From contig ML133471.1 of NCBI GenBank assembly GCA_003864495.1, forward strand, positions 2,646,267-2,710,266: DNA of 64,000 nucleotides, in the 5' to 3' direction. Shown piece by piece: positions 24,280 to 36,800 of the stretch; positions within the stretch are counted from its first letter, which is position 1, and the number at the start of each line of letters is the position of its first letter. This DNA is from Nemopilema nomurai (Eukaryota > Cnidaria > Scyphozoa > Rhizostomeae > Rhizostomatidae). The notes under the pieces were generated by a model. The model ran no database searches, was not told where the DNA came from, and saw nothing but the letters and a program-made list of their open reading frames with translations. The position numbers and the translations under genes were made by a program.

Positions 24280-27200
24280 TTAATCATTCTCGGTGGATTT
24301 ATCTTCGCTGCTTGCATTTCCCAATCTTGGGACTTTTCTTGATGGGCTGGCATTGTCAGAAGAACTAAGATTTCGCTTCTGTTGCAAATGCTGGAAAGTG
24401 CAAACATTGCTACAGCTCTCGATTTCATTAATTTAGTGATGTACGCATATATCATACCATACCTTAGAATATATTACTTTATCAAATAATTGGGTACAAA
24501 ACAAACCCGACAGGTTGCTGCTAGGAGGTTTGACTCTATAGAATTACTCGTGTTTGTCAAAAATTCTTTAAACTGCATGCAATGGAATTCATTTCATGCA
24601 GCTTTATAACATTAAATAGAACAGTACGTAAAACTCTGAGCAAAATTTTGTCCAGCAAAATCACATAAGGTTGAAGAAATATGTGTTTTCGAATTGTTTG
24701 GAAAGCAAAAATAATATTTGCAGTAATTTTTTACAAAAGCCCTACTTTGAACTAACTGAACGCAATAAAAAGCAATTTTAACAAAAAGAAAATTGGTCAG
24801 AAAACTGTCTGTCAATGGGTCAGAAAAGACACAAACAGAAAATCACATAACCAATGAAAAGTCTTTTACACTGAATCTGATGACCAGCTATTTGGTGTGG
24901 TTTTCAACCAAGTTTACTATGGCTGGAAAAAGCGGAACTAGTTTTCGATTATTAAAAGTACTTTTATGTCCGACACTCCTCAGAGTATGCGAACGTCGGA
25001 AGATCCTCTCTTTCTGCGGAGGTTTTGGTCCTTGTGCTCGTGGAACATGCTGTTATATTCTATCCTCCATAGGCATAAGCATACGGGAGAGAGAGAGCAG
25101 CGGCGTCGAAAAAGACGCAAGGCCCAAATTAATTGTGATTCGGCTATAGTACAATATCTTTTAGAGAATCTAGATTGCGCCAAAACATACAGTGACGACA
25201 GTTTTCGTATAATTGGGCAAGCTAGGTCGTCTTTCACCTAGGTGTTTTGGAGTCTGTCTATATTTCAATGGAAAATCCCATTCTTTGTAGACAGAAAGAG
25301 ATCGTCTTTTCCCTTGGGATCTTCTAAAGCTAGTTGTTAAGTAACGCAGTTTGGTCAATTATAACCAATCACGCGCTCTGCTTTTCAACCTCTAGTTTTT
25401 TCGATCCTCATCTGGCTATTTATTCGGTCAGTTTTTGGTCATTTTCCGATGTTTGCATACTCTGAGGAGTGTCGGACGAAAAGTACTTTAAGTATGCGAA
25501 AACTGGTTCCGCTTTTTCTAGCCATTGTGAGGTTTTGTACCACAAAGCACTTGTTCACAAGGTTTACTATGTTTCTAAAGAGGTAGAATTTTTGAATAAG
25601 CCTACTTGAGACGACAAAAGTGAAAAAAATATGGGCATATGTCAATGATAGTCAACTCTTATGATTCAGAGTATGCAGTGCTATAAAGAACGGGTATTGA
25701 AAATTAAAAACCATTGGCTTCATCTTGACTCCACATTGTTTTAGTGATACAAAAGAAAAAATGTAGACATTATGTCACAGTAGCACATGAAATGCAAAAA
25801 ATCCATCCAAAAGAAAAATTTAGAAACTAATATATTATCAATGATTTGATGTGGTTTTGTTTAGCTAAACAAGCTAGTGTTTTTCATTTGACGGTGCCCT
25901 CTCATTACTATTTGAGATTAAATAAAATTTAGCTCAAGAAAGTGTTGTTGGAAAACAGATCAAGCTAGAACCCTAATACTGCCGCTAGTTGCAACTGAAG
26001 CTGAGAAGATGTCACTGGAAAAGCTATTGCCCCTTGAAGATAATGGCTTTCATCAATTTCCTAATAAAATTCTCAACAAACCTCAACTTTGGTGATTCTT
26101 ATTACTGACCCTAATGACAATTGAACAGTGGACACTGTTTCATGTTATTGTGGTAATTGGAAAAACTTATATTTGAAGCTTATCTGTACCTTAACGTCTG
26201 ACTGCTTTCGAAGATGTCTCAGCAAAATATTGGTTTTGTCAGTGATTATGACTGAAAAGTAAAAGAAAATAGGATTAAAATTAAAGATTAGGTTTATTCT
26301 TTTGCAATATAGCATAGCAGTCCCTTCTTTGCAATATAGCAACGGCTCTTGCATGTTGCCCAACGCCTTTCCCAAGCAATTGCAGGGAAAAATGCAAAAT
26401 TCACTTGATAATAAATCACACAAAACTCAGAAGAGAATCCCAAAAATCCAATCCTTGCTAGCATGGATAACAACCTTGAAAGAGGATATTGACAAGAGTA
26501 ATTCTTGAAAACCATTATCATGAAACTTTGGATAGAGCCACCTTTTCCAAGAAAAAAATCATAAAATGTAACACATCTATATTTGTTATATTCCAGTTCA
26601 TTGCAATTTTCTAAGCCCATCATGTAGGAGCTCTGTTGTAACATGGATTCAAATGCTTGAAAAGTTTACTTTTTATAACTACAGATTCATGTTCACCAGA
26701 TGCCAAACTGGAAAACTCTGGCCAAAATTCTCAGAAGCAATTTTTGACTATTAGCTTTACTAGGCTTAGTATTACAAAAGCTGATATGTTTGATTAAAAT
26801 GGAAAGATCCTTACACCTAATGGCAGTTCTTGTCATTTGATTTTTAGTGTGATTTATCACCCACCATATTAATTGAGGCATGTGATATTTGTTATGTAAA
26901 AATTGAATAGATAGTGTGTGTGATGAGTTGTGCCCAGGATCATGCAACTCAGATTGCAAGGCCTGTAATAGCCAACTATGTGTTAAATACATGCTATTAG
27001 TAATAAAATAATCATAACCTTGGGGCTTCATATTTCGTTCTTCTGTGCATTGTATGTATACAGCAGGTCTTTTTGACTACAAAGAAGTCAATGTGATAAA
27101 AATTAATCCTACAAAACATCTCTGCATCTACAATCTTCTGCATGAATGTGCTCTGTACTCAGCAATTGTATTTTTTAAATACCATTTGAGAAGAGTTGAG

Positions 27201-29542
27201 TAAAATATAACACCAGACACATACAATGAGGTAAAAAACCCCAGGTGACTTCCAATTTATCTTGAAGTGACCCATGCCCCCTAAATTCAGCTGTTCAAGC
27301 AAATAGAAAGAGCATTCAAGTCTTTTCTTGAACTCTCAAACAAATTAACTCTTATAAAGACTATTAGAATCATTCCATGCCAATTCAACTTGATAAACTA
27401 ATGGGGCCTATATCAAATTTAATGAAATTTTAAAAAAGCATATTCTGAGAAAACTGTCTTACAAACTTTAAAACCTTTGGTCAATCCTTTCAAAAATTCT
27501 AAGAGCTTTGCTAAATCTTGAACAATTCGCCCTTTTGGGCCTAAAAATAATTTCCACAGCTTTAATAACTAATAACTTCACACCTGGTCAACAAACAAGC
27601 ATGAAACATTTTAACCCTGGAGGGTTCTACCCACAGATCATATTTTTGACAGGTTATCAATCAATCAAAATTGAATTCAAGCCTGCAGTAAAAGGGGGTC
27701 CAATTTACAAAAGTTCAGAAACCTAGATGGTTTGGACACCCTCTATCTTAAAATACACTTCAATATAAACAAACAAATGTCCTAAGATTTTTACATATTG
27801 AAATACAGTCAATACTTCTGAAGTTTTTTTACATATTGAAAGAAAACATAGGCCTTTCGTTTCAGAAAAATTTAAAGAACAATAATTGCTCTTGACATAG
27901 AAAATGTGTATTTGGATTCAAATAATCCTTTGTTCAATTTCTTTTAAGTTACAAAATACACCTCTTTCTGTTTAGTGATGGTGTCATAAAAGTAAAATGA
28001 ATTTTATGAGTGAATTTCAAAAGATTCTGGGATGTCACCTATTAGACCACCTAAAACACTTAATACTTGATACAAGATGACCCTACTGAATATACTCTTT
28101 TCCCAGTGAACCTAGTAAGCACAGATTGACTGTATAACCCTGTGGCTAAATTTCTTTAGGCATGTTGCAGGCCACAACATGGATACTACAACTGTAGATC
28201 ACAACATACCATAGATTTTGATTGCACTCCATCTGCATGGAAACGTGTAAAGTTTTCTTTATTGAAGGATGGCAAACCTTTGAGGAAATCACCAGCCTAT
28301 AAAAACACAACATGTAAAATAATAAAAAATAATCATAAATAAAAGTAATCATAAAAGATAATAGCAACCAATAGGGACAAGAAGGTTATGGCAGTTTTGA
28401 AACAAAACTTTTCATTTTTAGTGTCAAAAATTGTCCCGGCAGCAAAAAGAATTCATCAATTACGCATTGATAGTATGCCTAGGGTCCATTTTATGTATTT
28501 ATGCTCGAAAAAGTTTGGCATACACTCAGGGTGTTTTTCAGGGAAAAGCATGCAAACCAATTAAAATGTTTGGCATTTGTTGAAATGTCCTTTAGTTGGC
28601 ATGCTTTATGTAAAACATGAAGCCAGGTGCATAGTTAACGTTACAAAGAATTAAATCTTTTACACTATAGTTTTCTCTATTATAAATCACTATTCGGGTT
28701 TTCTTTGTCTGGCACAAAATACTTCCAATTTACTAATGCACTTTGGTGGTATACCAATTACAATCCAAAACAATGAATTCTTTTTTAAACTGATTAACCA
28801 CATTGAAGGATACTCAAACTTAATCATAAATTTATAGCACAAAGATTAGTGCAGTTGTGATTAGGGATTAGGGAAAGAAACATTCATCAAACAAACCAAA
28901 CAACAAAATGTTTATTGAAACCCTTTCAAGTATGCAAGCTTTTTGTCTCCGTCATAGATTTAAAAAAACTCCTTAACTCATTGTACTGTGTTATAACTGA
29001 AAAGTACATAACTTTTTTGAGAACTGATTTTTTACTAATTAATACTTCATTCCTCCAAACCATATTCAGCACCAAAAAAGTGTTGGTTTTTAGAACTACC
29101 TACGCTTTTCAGCATACTTTTTTAACATTTTCCCTCAATAGAGAATTATACAAGAAAATAATGAAATAAGAATCATAAAAATAAGCAATCAGAGTCCAGA
29201 ATACAAGTCTCTCACGTTGTGGAAGTACCCTAGCTCCGTGCTCGCAGTTCAAAATGAGACAACCCAGGTCTCATTAAACGACAGTTCAGTTCATTTTTAA
29301 TTCCTCACATACAATTTAGTACTACATAAACAAGATACAAACACTGCAAATAAATACAAGAAATTATAATACTACATAGAAATAACCTAAGTTGCATGTA
29401 ACCATTTCGACGACCTATTTGAAATAGGCCAAGCAATTATTCTGGAAGGAAGAAATTTTCTATGTAGATTTCTAGTTGCTAAAAATTGATAGGCATATTT
29501 TTACAAAAACATTACAAAGATAAACAGATTTAGCCTTACCAT
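24280..29542 (-). CDS. DDA1: DET1- and DDB1-associated protein 1 (DDA1)
   Basis: DDA1 is a small (about 102 aa) subunit of the DDB1-CUL4 ubiquitin ligase core, where it supports substrate-receptor assembly. Exon 1 is only the ATG (29542-29540) before GTAAGG. Exon 2 (28296-28210) encodes [20 protein letters not shown], close to the human N-terminus. A later exon (26251-26190) encodes [17 protein letters not shown], matching the 'TEKTNILLRYLHQQWD' block. The last exon (24390-24280) encodes a Ser-rich tail with SPSRKVPRL, like the human PPRKVA region, then TAA. Known phases agree. One short exon (about 50 bp, the 'RRPSVYLPTREYPSEQ' segment) should lie between 28209 and 26252 but I could not find it. 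Expected total length is close to the human protein. Confidence 0.88.
24946..24990 (-). ncRNA. Degenerate hammerhead-like motif (copy A, 5' inverted)
   Basis: Minus strand reads GCATACT then CTGAGGA, as in the intact copies. The GAAA core is altered (ACATAAAAG) and the closing stem-I strand no longer matches. Probably inactive. Confidence 0.5.
25455..25497 (+). ncRNA. Type I hammerhead ribozyme-like motif (copy A, 3')
   Basis: Stem I is a perfect 7-bp pairing of GCATACT (25455-25461) with AGTATGC (25491-25497). The core has CTGAGGA (25462-25468), a short stem-II hairpin (25469-25477) and GAA (25478-25480). The short stem III is closed around AAGTACTTT, with an A at position 17 (25490) as the cleavage-site base. 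Compared with copy C, stem III has lost one A. Penelope-like elements are known to carry hammerheads in their terminal repeats. The tiny stem-III loop suggests action as a dimer. Confidence 0.72.
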
Positions 29543-29882
29543 ATGAACTGTGAAATTCGCCGTGGAGGTTAATTTCTATCTTGTTTTTCTACCACTGCCA
29601 CAAAGCCTCCAGTCAACTGCTGGCAGATTGGTGCAGAGTTTGTTGTTGCTGTTGACTCTTAATTCAAGCAATGAAATTGACCAATTTGCCTTTTTTCAGG
29701 GTCAAACTTGTCTTTAGCTTAGAAACGTTTTCTGGATTAGGCTATAAGTTGTCAATAGGTAAGGATTTCAGCCCTGTGAGAATATTTTGTATGGCACAAA
29801 GCCAAAGTTTTTATGCTGAAATGGAAATATTCTTAAAATGCCCAAACATGTGCAACGGATTTTTCCCAAGATATAGTCAGAC
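29543..29882. other. DDA1 promoter region
   Basis: This stretch lies upstream of the DDA1 start codon on the minus strand. I see no clear TATA box or other regulatory site. It separates DDA1 from the LINE relic. Confidence 0.3.
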
Positions 29883-30664
29883 ATGGATCAGCTCGTTGGA
29901 GCAGTTTTTGTTGACCTTAGTAAGGCATTTGGTACCACAAGCCAGGCCATACTACCTGAAAAACTTGCAATTTACGGAATAAAAGACGATGAATTGTAAT
30001 GGTTCAGCGACTACCTGTTTTCTCGAAAAGCAATGGTAGCATTCAAGATGTCTCTCAAATGAGCAGGTCTTGTTAACAGGAGTACCACAAGGTTCAATAC
30101 TTGGTCCTCTATTGTTTCTTATCTCTTTCTGTGATGCTGTAGAAGTCATGGAGTATTCAAACATTCTGAAATACGTGGACGACACTGTGTTGTATGTCGC
30201 AGGCAAAGAAATTGATTCGATTGAAAACAAACTATCAAAAGACATGGAAAATCTGTCAGTGTGGGTGAGATGCAATGAGCTTATATTGAATCTAAAGAAA
30301 GGCAAGACAGGGTCAATTCTTTTCGGAACAGCATAATGAATTGCAAAACAGCGAAACGAGCCACTCACATTCACAATATCACAGCCAACCCTAACAGTAA
30401 TTAACTATACAACAGTTTATAAATATCTTACTGGATACCACACTCAACTTGAGCTCCCATTTCGACAAGTGTTCCAAGCATGCATTTGGTAGACTGTCAC
30501 TACTGGCAAAATTAAGATCGTGCATGGACAATGCTACAGCAAGTACAATCTATCGTACCATGATTCTTCCAACATTCACTTATAGTCGAATATTACAACT
30601 AAAGCTCACAAACATGCAAATAAGCAGACTTTCCTCATTCCACTCTCGATCACTGAAGATAGCT
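29883..30664 (+). pseudogene. Broken LINE reverse transcriptase fragment
   Basis: Reverse transcriptase blocks of the non-LTR type appear in order: VGAVFVDLSKAF (about 29897), LLTGVPQGSILGPLLFLIS (30067-30126), the catalytic box as YVDD (usually YADD), then NLKKGKTGSILF and a 3' part (RLSLLAKLRSCMDNATASTI, from 30488). Stops and frame changes near 29998, 30060, 30336 and 30400-30440 disrupt it. It runs opposite to NPHP1 and DDA1 and ends about 60 bp from the NPHP1 stop codon. Confidence 0.85.
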
Positions 30665-30726
30665 TAAAGTGATGAATCAGCAGACCCATGTCAGTTACAA
30701 ATGCGAATAAAATGAGAGCCTGTAAA

Positions 30727-30891
30727 CTAAAGTTCCTTTTTTATCAAGTCCAGTTTCTCCCCCAGTATATTTCCTTTATTGACCAGCTGCAATTTGTGTG
30801 ACTTTTGCTCCACTGTGCTTTCATCACTATCTGATTCACTTAATGTAACTGTAAGTTTCTCCCACTTCTTTAGACCTTCGCTTCCTGATCG
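30727..30891 (-). CDS. NPHP1: NPHP1 terminal exon (probable)
   Basis: Phase 0 after a TTGCTAAG acceptor, 54 codons plus TAG. The block GLKKWEKLTVTL sits where vertebrate NPHP1 has 'TARWKVITDFL' shortly before its C-terminus, followed by an acidic, Ser-rich stretch. Assignment rests on phase, position and this weak resemblance. An alternative acceptor 8 bases downstream would change the phase. Confidence 0.55.
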   Translation of the reverse strand, partial: RSGSEGLKKWEKLTVTLSESDSDESTVEQKSHKLQLVNKGNILGEKLDLIKKEL

Positions 30892-33800
30892 CTTAGCAAT
30901 TATCACATTGTGAAAACCAGCAATCACTGTTGAGAAATGTCCCAGTTGGAGTGTCACAAAGGAATTTTGACCAGAACTGTGAATTTTAGGGCTTTTAAAG
31001 TACTTGCAATTTCAGAAAAATATTTCGGGAATAAATAATTTGCTTTTGTGCGCTTTAGATTGCAAAGCATATCATTTTGAGTAATCTTTTCATTTCAACC
31101 ATATAGAGGTGTTAAATAGTATGTCATACACAAAAAAGACAGACGTGTGGGAAACATTTCTTTTAGTATGCATTTTAAAAAATGATAAGAAAAGATGGCT
31201 AGTATGAAGTTGATTTTATGCCTAATTATGTCTGTGAAGAGAATCCAACATGATACGCAAATCGAAGCCGAATATTTTACATTGCAGTACAAATCCCACT
31301 GTGACGTATGTGTGAGACTTATGGGACAGAACTTTCCGTGTTTTCCAAAAATCTACAGAAGTGAAGGTTACGCTGCATTGTTTTCCATAGAAAAATGAAA
31401 ATTCTGGATGCCATGTATGAGGTCTGTAATCAGAGTTTCAACGCTGCATGATTTTGTGCAGCAGCAGCAGCAGCAGCGCAAAAAGTCATCAATCTTGGCC
31501 CCCGACTTTCAGCTGATCACCCAAATGATTTAAAATCTCTTGGATGCAACCGAATGATTTTTATTCAGTGTTTGGTGGCACTATTTTATCAACAGTCATC
31601 GAGACAATGCAAAAAGGCTAATTTCTTCCACGTTACAAATCGGTTCAAAAATCCTCAACTCCTACACGCTCACAACACTGAAACAAGAGCTACAAAGAAA
31701 GTCATCTATTTACTAGCAATTGACAGAGGGCGTGGAGTGGAAAGCTTAACGTTTCCAAACAAACAAAATTTCCATAACAAACTTTTACGAGAACAAAATT
31801 TTACACCCAGCATGGTCTCAATTGAAATTGCAATCAATTGACAAGTTAAAAGTAGCAAAATTACAATTAAGACTGAAAACTAATAAATTCTTCTCATATT
31901 CTAAATCGTGGGTTTGGAATAAATTGTACATAGGGCCAGATGCACAAGGATACTTATCTCGGTATTAAAAAACCATCCTCAAAATTTTAACTCGTTGATA
32001 ATACCCCTTCAACACCGGTATTGCTTTGATATTTACATTATATAGTCTAATTTACACTGGGTCTTTAGCTGTTCTCAACATTCAATAAACACTTGCTTGA
32101 TAAAACGTCGAAAGACACTTTACTTGCATTGAAAGGCTTAAATGTTGATGTTGGTCCAAACATCGTGGCTAGTGAGTTCATCTCGCTAAGGTATGATGTG
32201 ATGAATTTGATCCTCTCCTAAGAATGAAAGCCTGACATTACTGTTTCTAATTACTACAAACTAATTGTATACTTAGAAGGGCTTCTTTTCCAACATTTTG
32301 AACATTTGAAATTCCTTGCTATTGTCTCCAATCATTTGCAGAATGCCTCAAGCCTGTCAGAAAGTGACTCTCGTTAAGACATTCCCTACGGATAAGTTTA
32401 AAGTACTTTCATTCTTTGCAAAGTCGCAATTTTCGCATATGTTTTACATTCTAAAGTGGCAATTAAAACCCAATATACAGTGTATTATCAAACTGATCTG
32501 TCTAGATACTGTTTACCTACAAAACAATACAACATTGTTGCTGATTCACGGATCCTCAACGCTGATTTCTCTCAAATAGAGCATCAATGTCATATGAAAA
32601 CGACGAGGACAAGAAAATCATAGATACCTGCTCTGTTACTTCATCTGCCCAGTTGTAAGGCGGAAACTTTACATGATTCATAATCGAGAAGGTGCTTTCG
32701 ATAAAACACTGTCTGAAAAACTTCAGCATGTGTGCTTGATCTCTCTAGAAAAGAGACTCAAGGCTGGAAAACTGTACAATTTAGATCAAGATGGTTACAA
32801 ACATTCATCTACATTCAAGTGACATTGACATTAACACAAGAGCGAGACGATTTGAAAAGCTGATAATTCCCTTCCAAAGAATGCTTCTTCTTCTTTGACT
32901 TTAATTTATTCTCATTACCCTGTTACTTGAAGTAGCTCGACAACTAACAAACCTGTAATAACAACGAAGATGCAATTAAGGAAATGCAATATAGTAGCTA
33001 AAATAAGCTAAAACGCATTTGCGATCAAAAAATGAGTAAATCAAAAATGACGTAATATTATCCTCCAAGGAACAATCAAAGACCTTCTACTCTAAGTGAA
33101 TACAAAATACCAAGAAAACTGAGAAAACATGGCTTAACATTCTTCTATACAAGCCAAGATTGACATGAGGAACACACAGCTTGTATCATCTATACCTTTT
33201 GAGACCTAGACAAATTTACTTTACTTCTTTCATTCCAGATCATCTGAAAACAAAAAGTTGTAGCTTAACTCACTTTGTTAAGAAATAGAGTGGATCACTT
33301 TCTACAAAATTGAAAAAATTGAAAATTCCAGCCTGGGCGACTGGGCATAAATGTTCCCTAAGGCGTAGATGGCAAACATCGACTTTTGTTTCATGCATAA
33401 ACTGATAAAACGCTCGATACACTACCTGAAGTGCGTCGATCAGATCAGAATAATCAAATGCTCTGCAGATATTCGCGATGACTGGGTCGCAGATGTACTC
33501 TACATCAGTGGATGAGAGAATTAATCAAAATTGGTTGTTGGCATAACGTGTTGCAAACAGAGAGATGATCGATAATACACGAATATGGTGATCTATTCAA
33601 AAAGAAGAAATATTCATCACCATTAATTACTATCACCTGCTTGTTTTGCCTTCGATAGTTTCAACGACATTGGAATCTATCAAATACGGTTCTAATTCTA
33701 TGGGGATCCAGATTGGAACAAAATAGAGATAGCAACAATTAGAATGGCTGCCTATTCGAATGAGGCACTCGTTTAAAATTAACTGCTCACCATACTTAAA

Positions 33801-36800
33801 CTTATTAAAGAAGGACGGAACTCGTTGGAGGGGATGCGGTACGCATTGCGACAAGAAACAATGCCAACAGCGGATTTTTAAGGAATGCAAGCAAGACAGT
33901 GCAAGAGCGTACCCCCACTTGGCTCAGCCTCCATCAAGTATGCATTTGCAAGCAGCTCTCGGTATAGCACTATAAACTTCACGTGTCTTTCGCAGGTAAT
34001 CAGAATATCGGGTAGTAAACTGAAAAGCGTTAAGAAGAAAATTGGGATCGATATCGAAAGCATATAAGTAGAGTAGGGTAAAGTAAGTACCCTCTCGATG
34101 GAAATGTTGTAGTGGCGAGATGTAGGGACAACTATGCAAAACATTAAAATGCAACTTTCGAAAAACAACCAACACATTGCTGTGCAGTAGTTACTAAAAA
34201 GAAAGACTGGAGAAATACATCATACATGGCGAAGAAACTTACTCAAGTTGCGATTTCTCTACTCTGTTTACAGGCGTTAGCTTTATATTAATTCTTGGTT
34301 GCCGATTTGTACGTATAAGTGACTGGAATAACGACTGGCTGGCTGAAAATGGAAAACAACAGATTGGAACTCTTTACAGCAGTGCACATGTCAAAGAGCT
34401 CTAGGTAAAAAGTATTTCCGGACACGTCGTCGAGTGGCGCAAAAGACACAAAAAGGTGAAACCAGACAGACATTTTACATAGACAAGTTAGGGCGCATCA
34501 AAATATGTCACAAGTCTCAGTGCCATAATCTTTTCAAGAAACGAGTTCTTAAAGCTAGAAAGAAAAGTATTGGTGAAGCTTGACAAAAATCCTAACAATT
34601 TCTTGTGAGCAGGCGGTAACTGACATTACCATTGACATTGACCTGCCTGATTAAATGGAATTTCAACCAAATAAATCTGCGTAAATCTGATTGAACCAAA
34701 TGATCCTCCAATTGGCGTTGCTGAGCTGAGGAAGGGCCCTTACTTTTTAAACTGACGGCAGCATCAACGTCTATACCCTTTTCGAACGGCGTTCCACCAT
34801 GCAGCGTTAGCTCGTAGCTTCTGTTGGAATACGATAAACATATTTGTGACGATAATAGATAAATTTTGGGAGGGGCACTTCTAGATCATATGAATGGTCT
34901 GAATAAAAACAAAATAGGAATGAAAATTCAAAATCATGGCTTCTTGAAATTGACATAGAAACAGTTAAAAATCTAGTTTAGCTTGCGTATGAATGATGTG
35001 AACAAGTGCTTTGTGGTACAAAACTTCACAATTGCTAGAAAAAGCGGAACCAGTTTTCGCATACTTAAAAGTACTTTCTTCGTCCGACACTCCTCAGAGT
35101 ATGCAAACGTCGGAAGATAAGCAAAAGCTGACCGAATAAATAGCCAGATGCGGATCGAAAAACTAGAGGTTGAAAAGCAGAGCGCGTGATTGGTTATAAT
35201 TGACCAATCTGCATTTCTTAACACCTAGCTTTGGAAGAGCCCAAGAGAAAAGACGAACTCTTTCTGTCTACAAAGAATGGGATTTTCCATTGAAATTATA
35301 GACAGACTCCAAAACACCTAGGCTAAAGGCGACCTGGCTTGCCCAATTATACGAAAACTGTCGTCACAGTATGTTTTGGCGCAATCTGGATTCTCTAAGA
35401 GATGTTGTCCTATAGCCGAATCGCAATTAATTTGGGCATTGCGTCTTTTACAATTTCGACGCAGCTGCTCTCTTTCTGCAGACGTTTTGGTCCTTATGCT
35501 TGTGGGAACATACTGTTTTATTCTATCCTCTAGTCTTTGAGTAGTGCGTCCTACATACCGAGCTTCACATCGGCAACAAAATTCATACACGACTAAACTT
35601 TTTTTGAGGGCAGGAACGCAATCCTTTTGGGTAGAGGTAAACATGGTCTTAGCACTTAGACCACACGAGGATTCACAGCTGAATAGCAGAAATTTATGGT
35701 TTTTTAATCTGATTTTCAAACTTTTGCGAAACGTCACCAATCCAAGGTAATTTGAGGTAAACAGGGCACTTTTCAGGTCCAAAATGCTTGTCAGAGCTGA
35801 AACTGGCAACTTTTTGTTTGAAACACTTCGAGATGATACCATCAGGGTAGCCATTTTCAATAAGGATACGTTTTATTGTATCAAGTATCGTATTGATACG
35901 CTTTTCACCCTCTAGTTTTTCGATCTGCATCTGGCTATTTATTCGGTCAGTTTTTGGTTATCTTCCGACGTTTGCATACTCTGTGGAGTGTCGGACGAAA
36001 AAAGTACTTTTAAGTATGCGAAAACTAGTTCCGCTTTTTCTAGCAATTAGAAATGATGTCCACGGTATGATATTCAAAGAGGATCTATTACTTGTTGACT
36101 ATAGGTGTGCCATCTTTCTCAAAAAGTGGAAGTGTACACCATCCTGCGCTGAGCTCTCCCCTGTCCTCCGTCGTCTAAAATTAGAAACCAGTTCTGAAAG
36201 CATTCTACACCATGAAATATAGTAGACTATAACTAGTCACTGCCCAGCCAAAAATGCTTTCATTAATAGGTCATTGACAATAAATTGGAATCCTCACAAT
36301 GACTGACCTCCTTGAAGCAAGTGACAAAGTTCAAACTTTGTCAATGATGAATAAAAAACCAATAGAGTATGTACAGACCATAATATACTGCTATTCACAA
36401 TATCTATTCAACAAAATGCTCTAAATACTTTAGGGATACCCGTTTCAAAATAAATAGAAATATTTATATTTTAAGTCAAACAGTATATTTAACTTAATTA
36501 GCCATATAATTTGCATAATTTGTTCCCCGTCAGTGAAAATAAGGTGCCAAGTGGCGGGTTAAATTTTAATTCGATCCCGAATCGGATTGTAGAGCTGCGA
36601 CGCTTCCAGGCTGCTTGGCCAATTCCATGCATGTTATTTCGGAGTGACTTGAATGCTAATAAAATGCTAATAAGGAAACGTACATACCGTCCGAACATAG
36701 GAGTAGTTCAGCTCAAAAAGAAGAGCTGCAAAATAATCATACCAAATTGTCAACAAAGTAGATAAAAAACAATAATTAACACAGAAATAAAAACGCCGCA

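Larger units (their letters stand above)
24922..25561 (+). mobile_element. Penelope-like element copy A (640 bp, folded back)
   Basis: The copy is flanked by a 10-bp direct repeat GTTTACTATG (24912-24921 and 25562-25571). Its right half encodes, on the plus strand, the tail of a GIY-YIG endonuclease ([32 protein letters not shown]), so only the 3' end of a Penelope-like ORF is present. The first 75 bases are an inverted copy of the 3' terminal sequence including a degenerate hammerhead. Bases 25003-25065 are the antisense of an endonuclease segment. The 3' end carries a hammerhead-like motif on the plus strand (25455-25497). It lies in the last intron of DDA1, antisense to the gene. Confidence 0.8.
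35000..36051 (-). mobile_element. Penelope-like element copy B
   Basis: A 1.05-kb copy is flanked by an 8-bp direct repeat AATGATGT (34992-34999 and 36052-36059). It encodes on the minus strand the end of the Penelope-like polyprotein. There is a CCRCEARYVGRTTQRLEDRI zinc-knuckle/GIY-YIG start, then INCDSAIGQHLLENPDCAKT and [12 protein letters not shown]. Both ends carry inverted copies of a terminal repeat with hammerhead-like motifs (35059-35104 minus; 35974-36019 plus). The reverse transcriptase domain is missing, so it is 5'-truncated and non-autonomous. It sits in an NPHP1 intron in the same orientation as the gene. Confidence 0.88.

Noticed and set aside
33633..33890. Possible NPHP1 exon ending FFNKFKYG with a GTGAGC donor
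   Set aside because: The flanking exons 34019-33913 and 33499-33426 already join in phase with conserved sequence on both sides, leaving no place for it.
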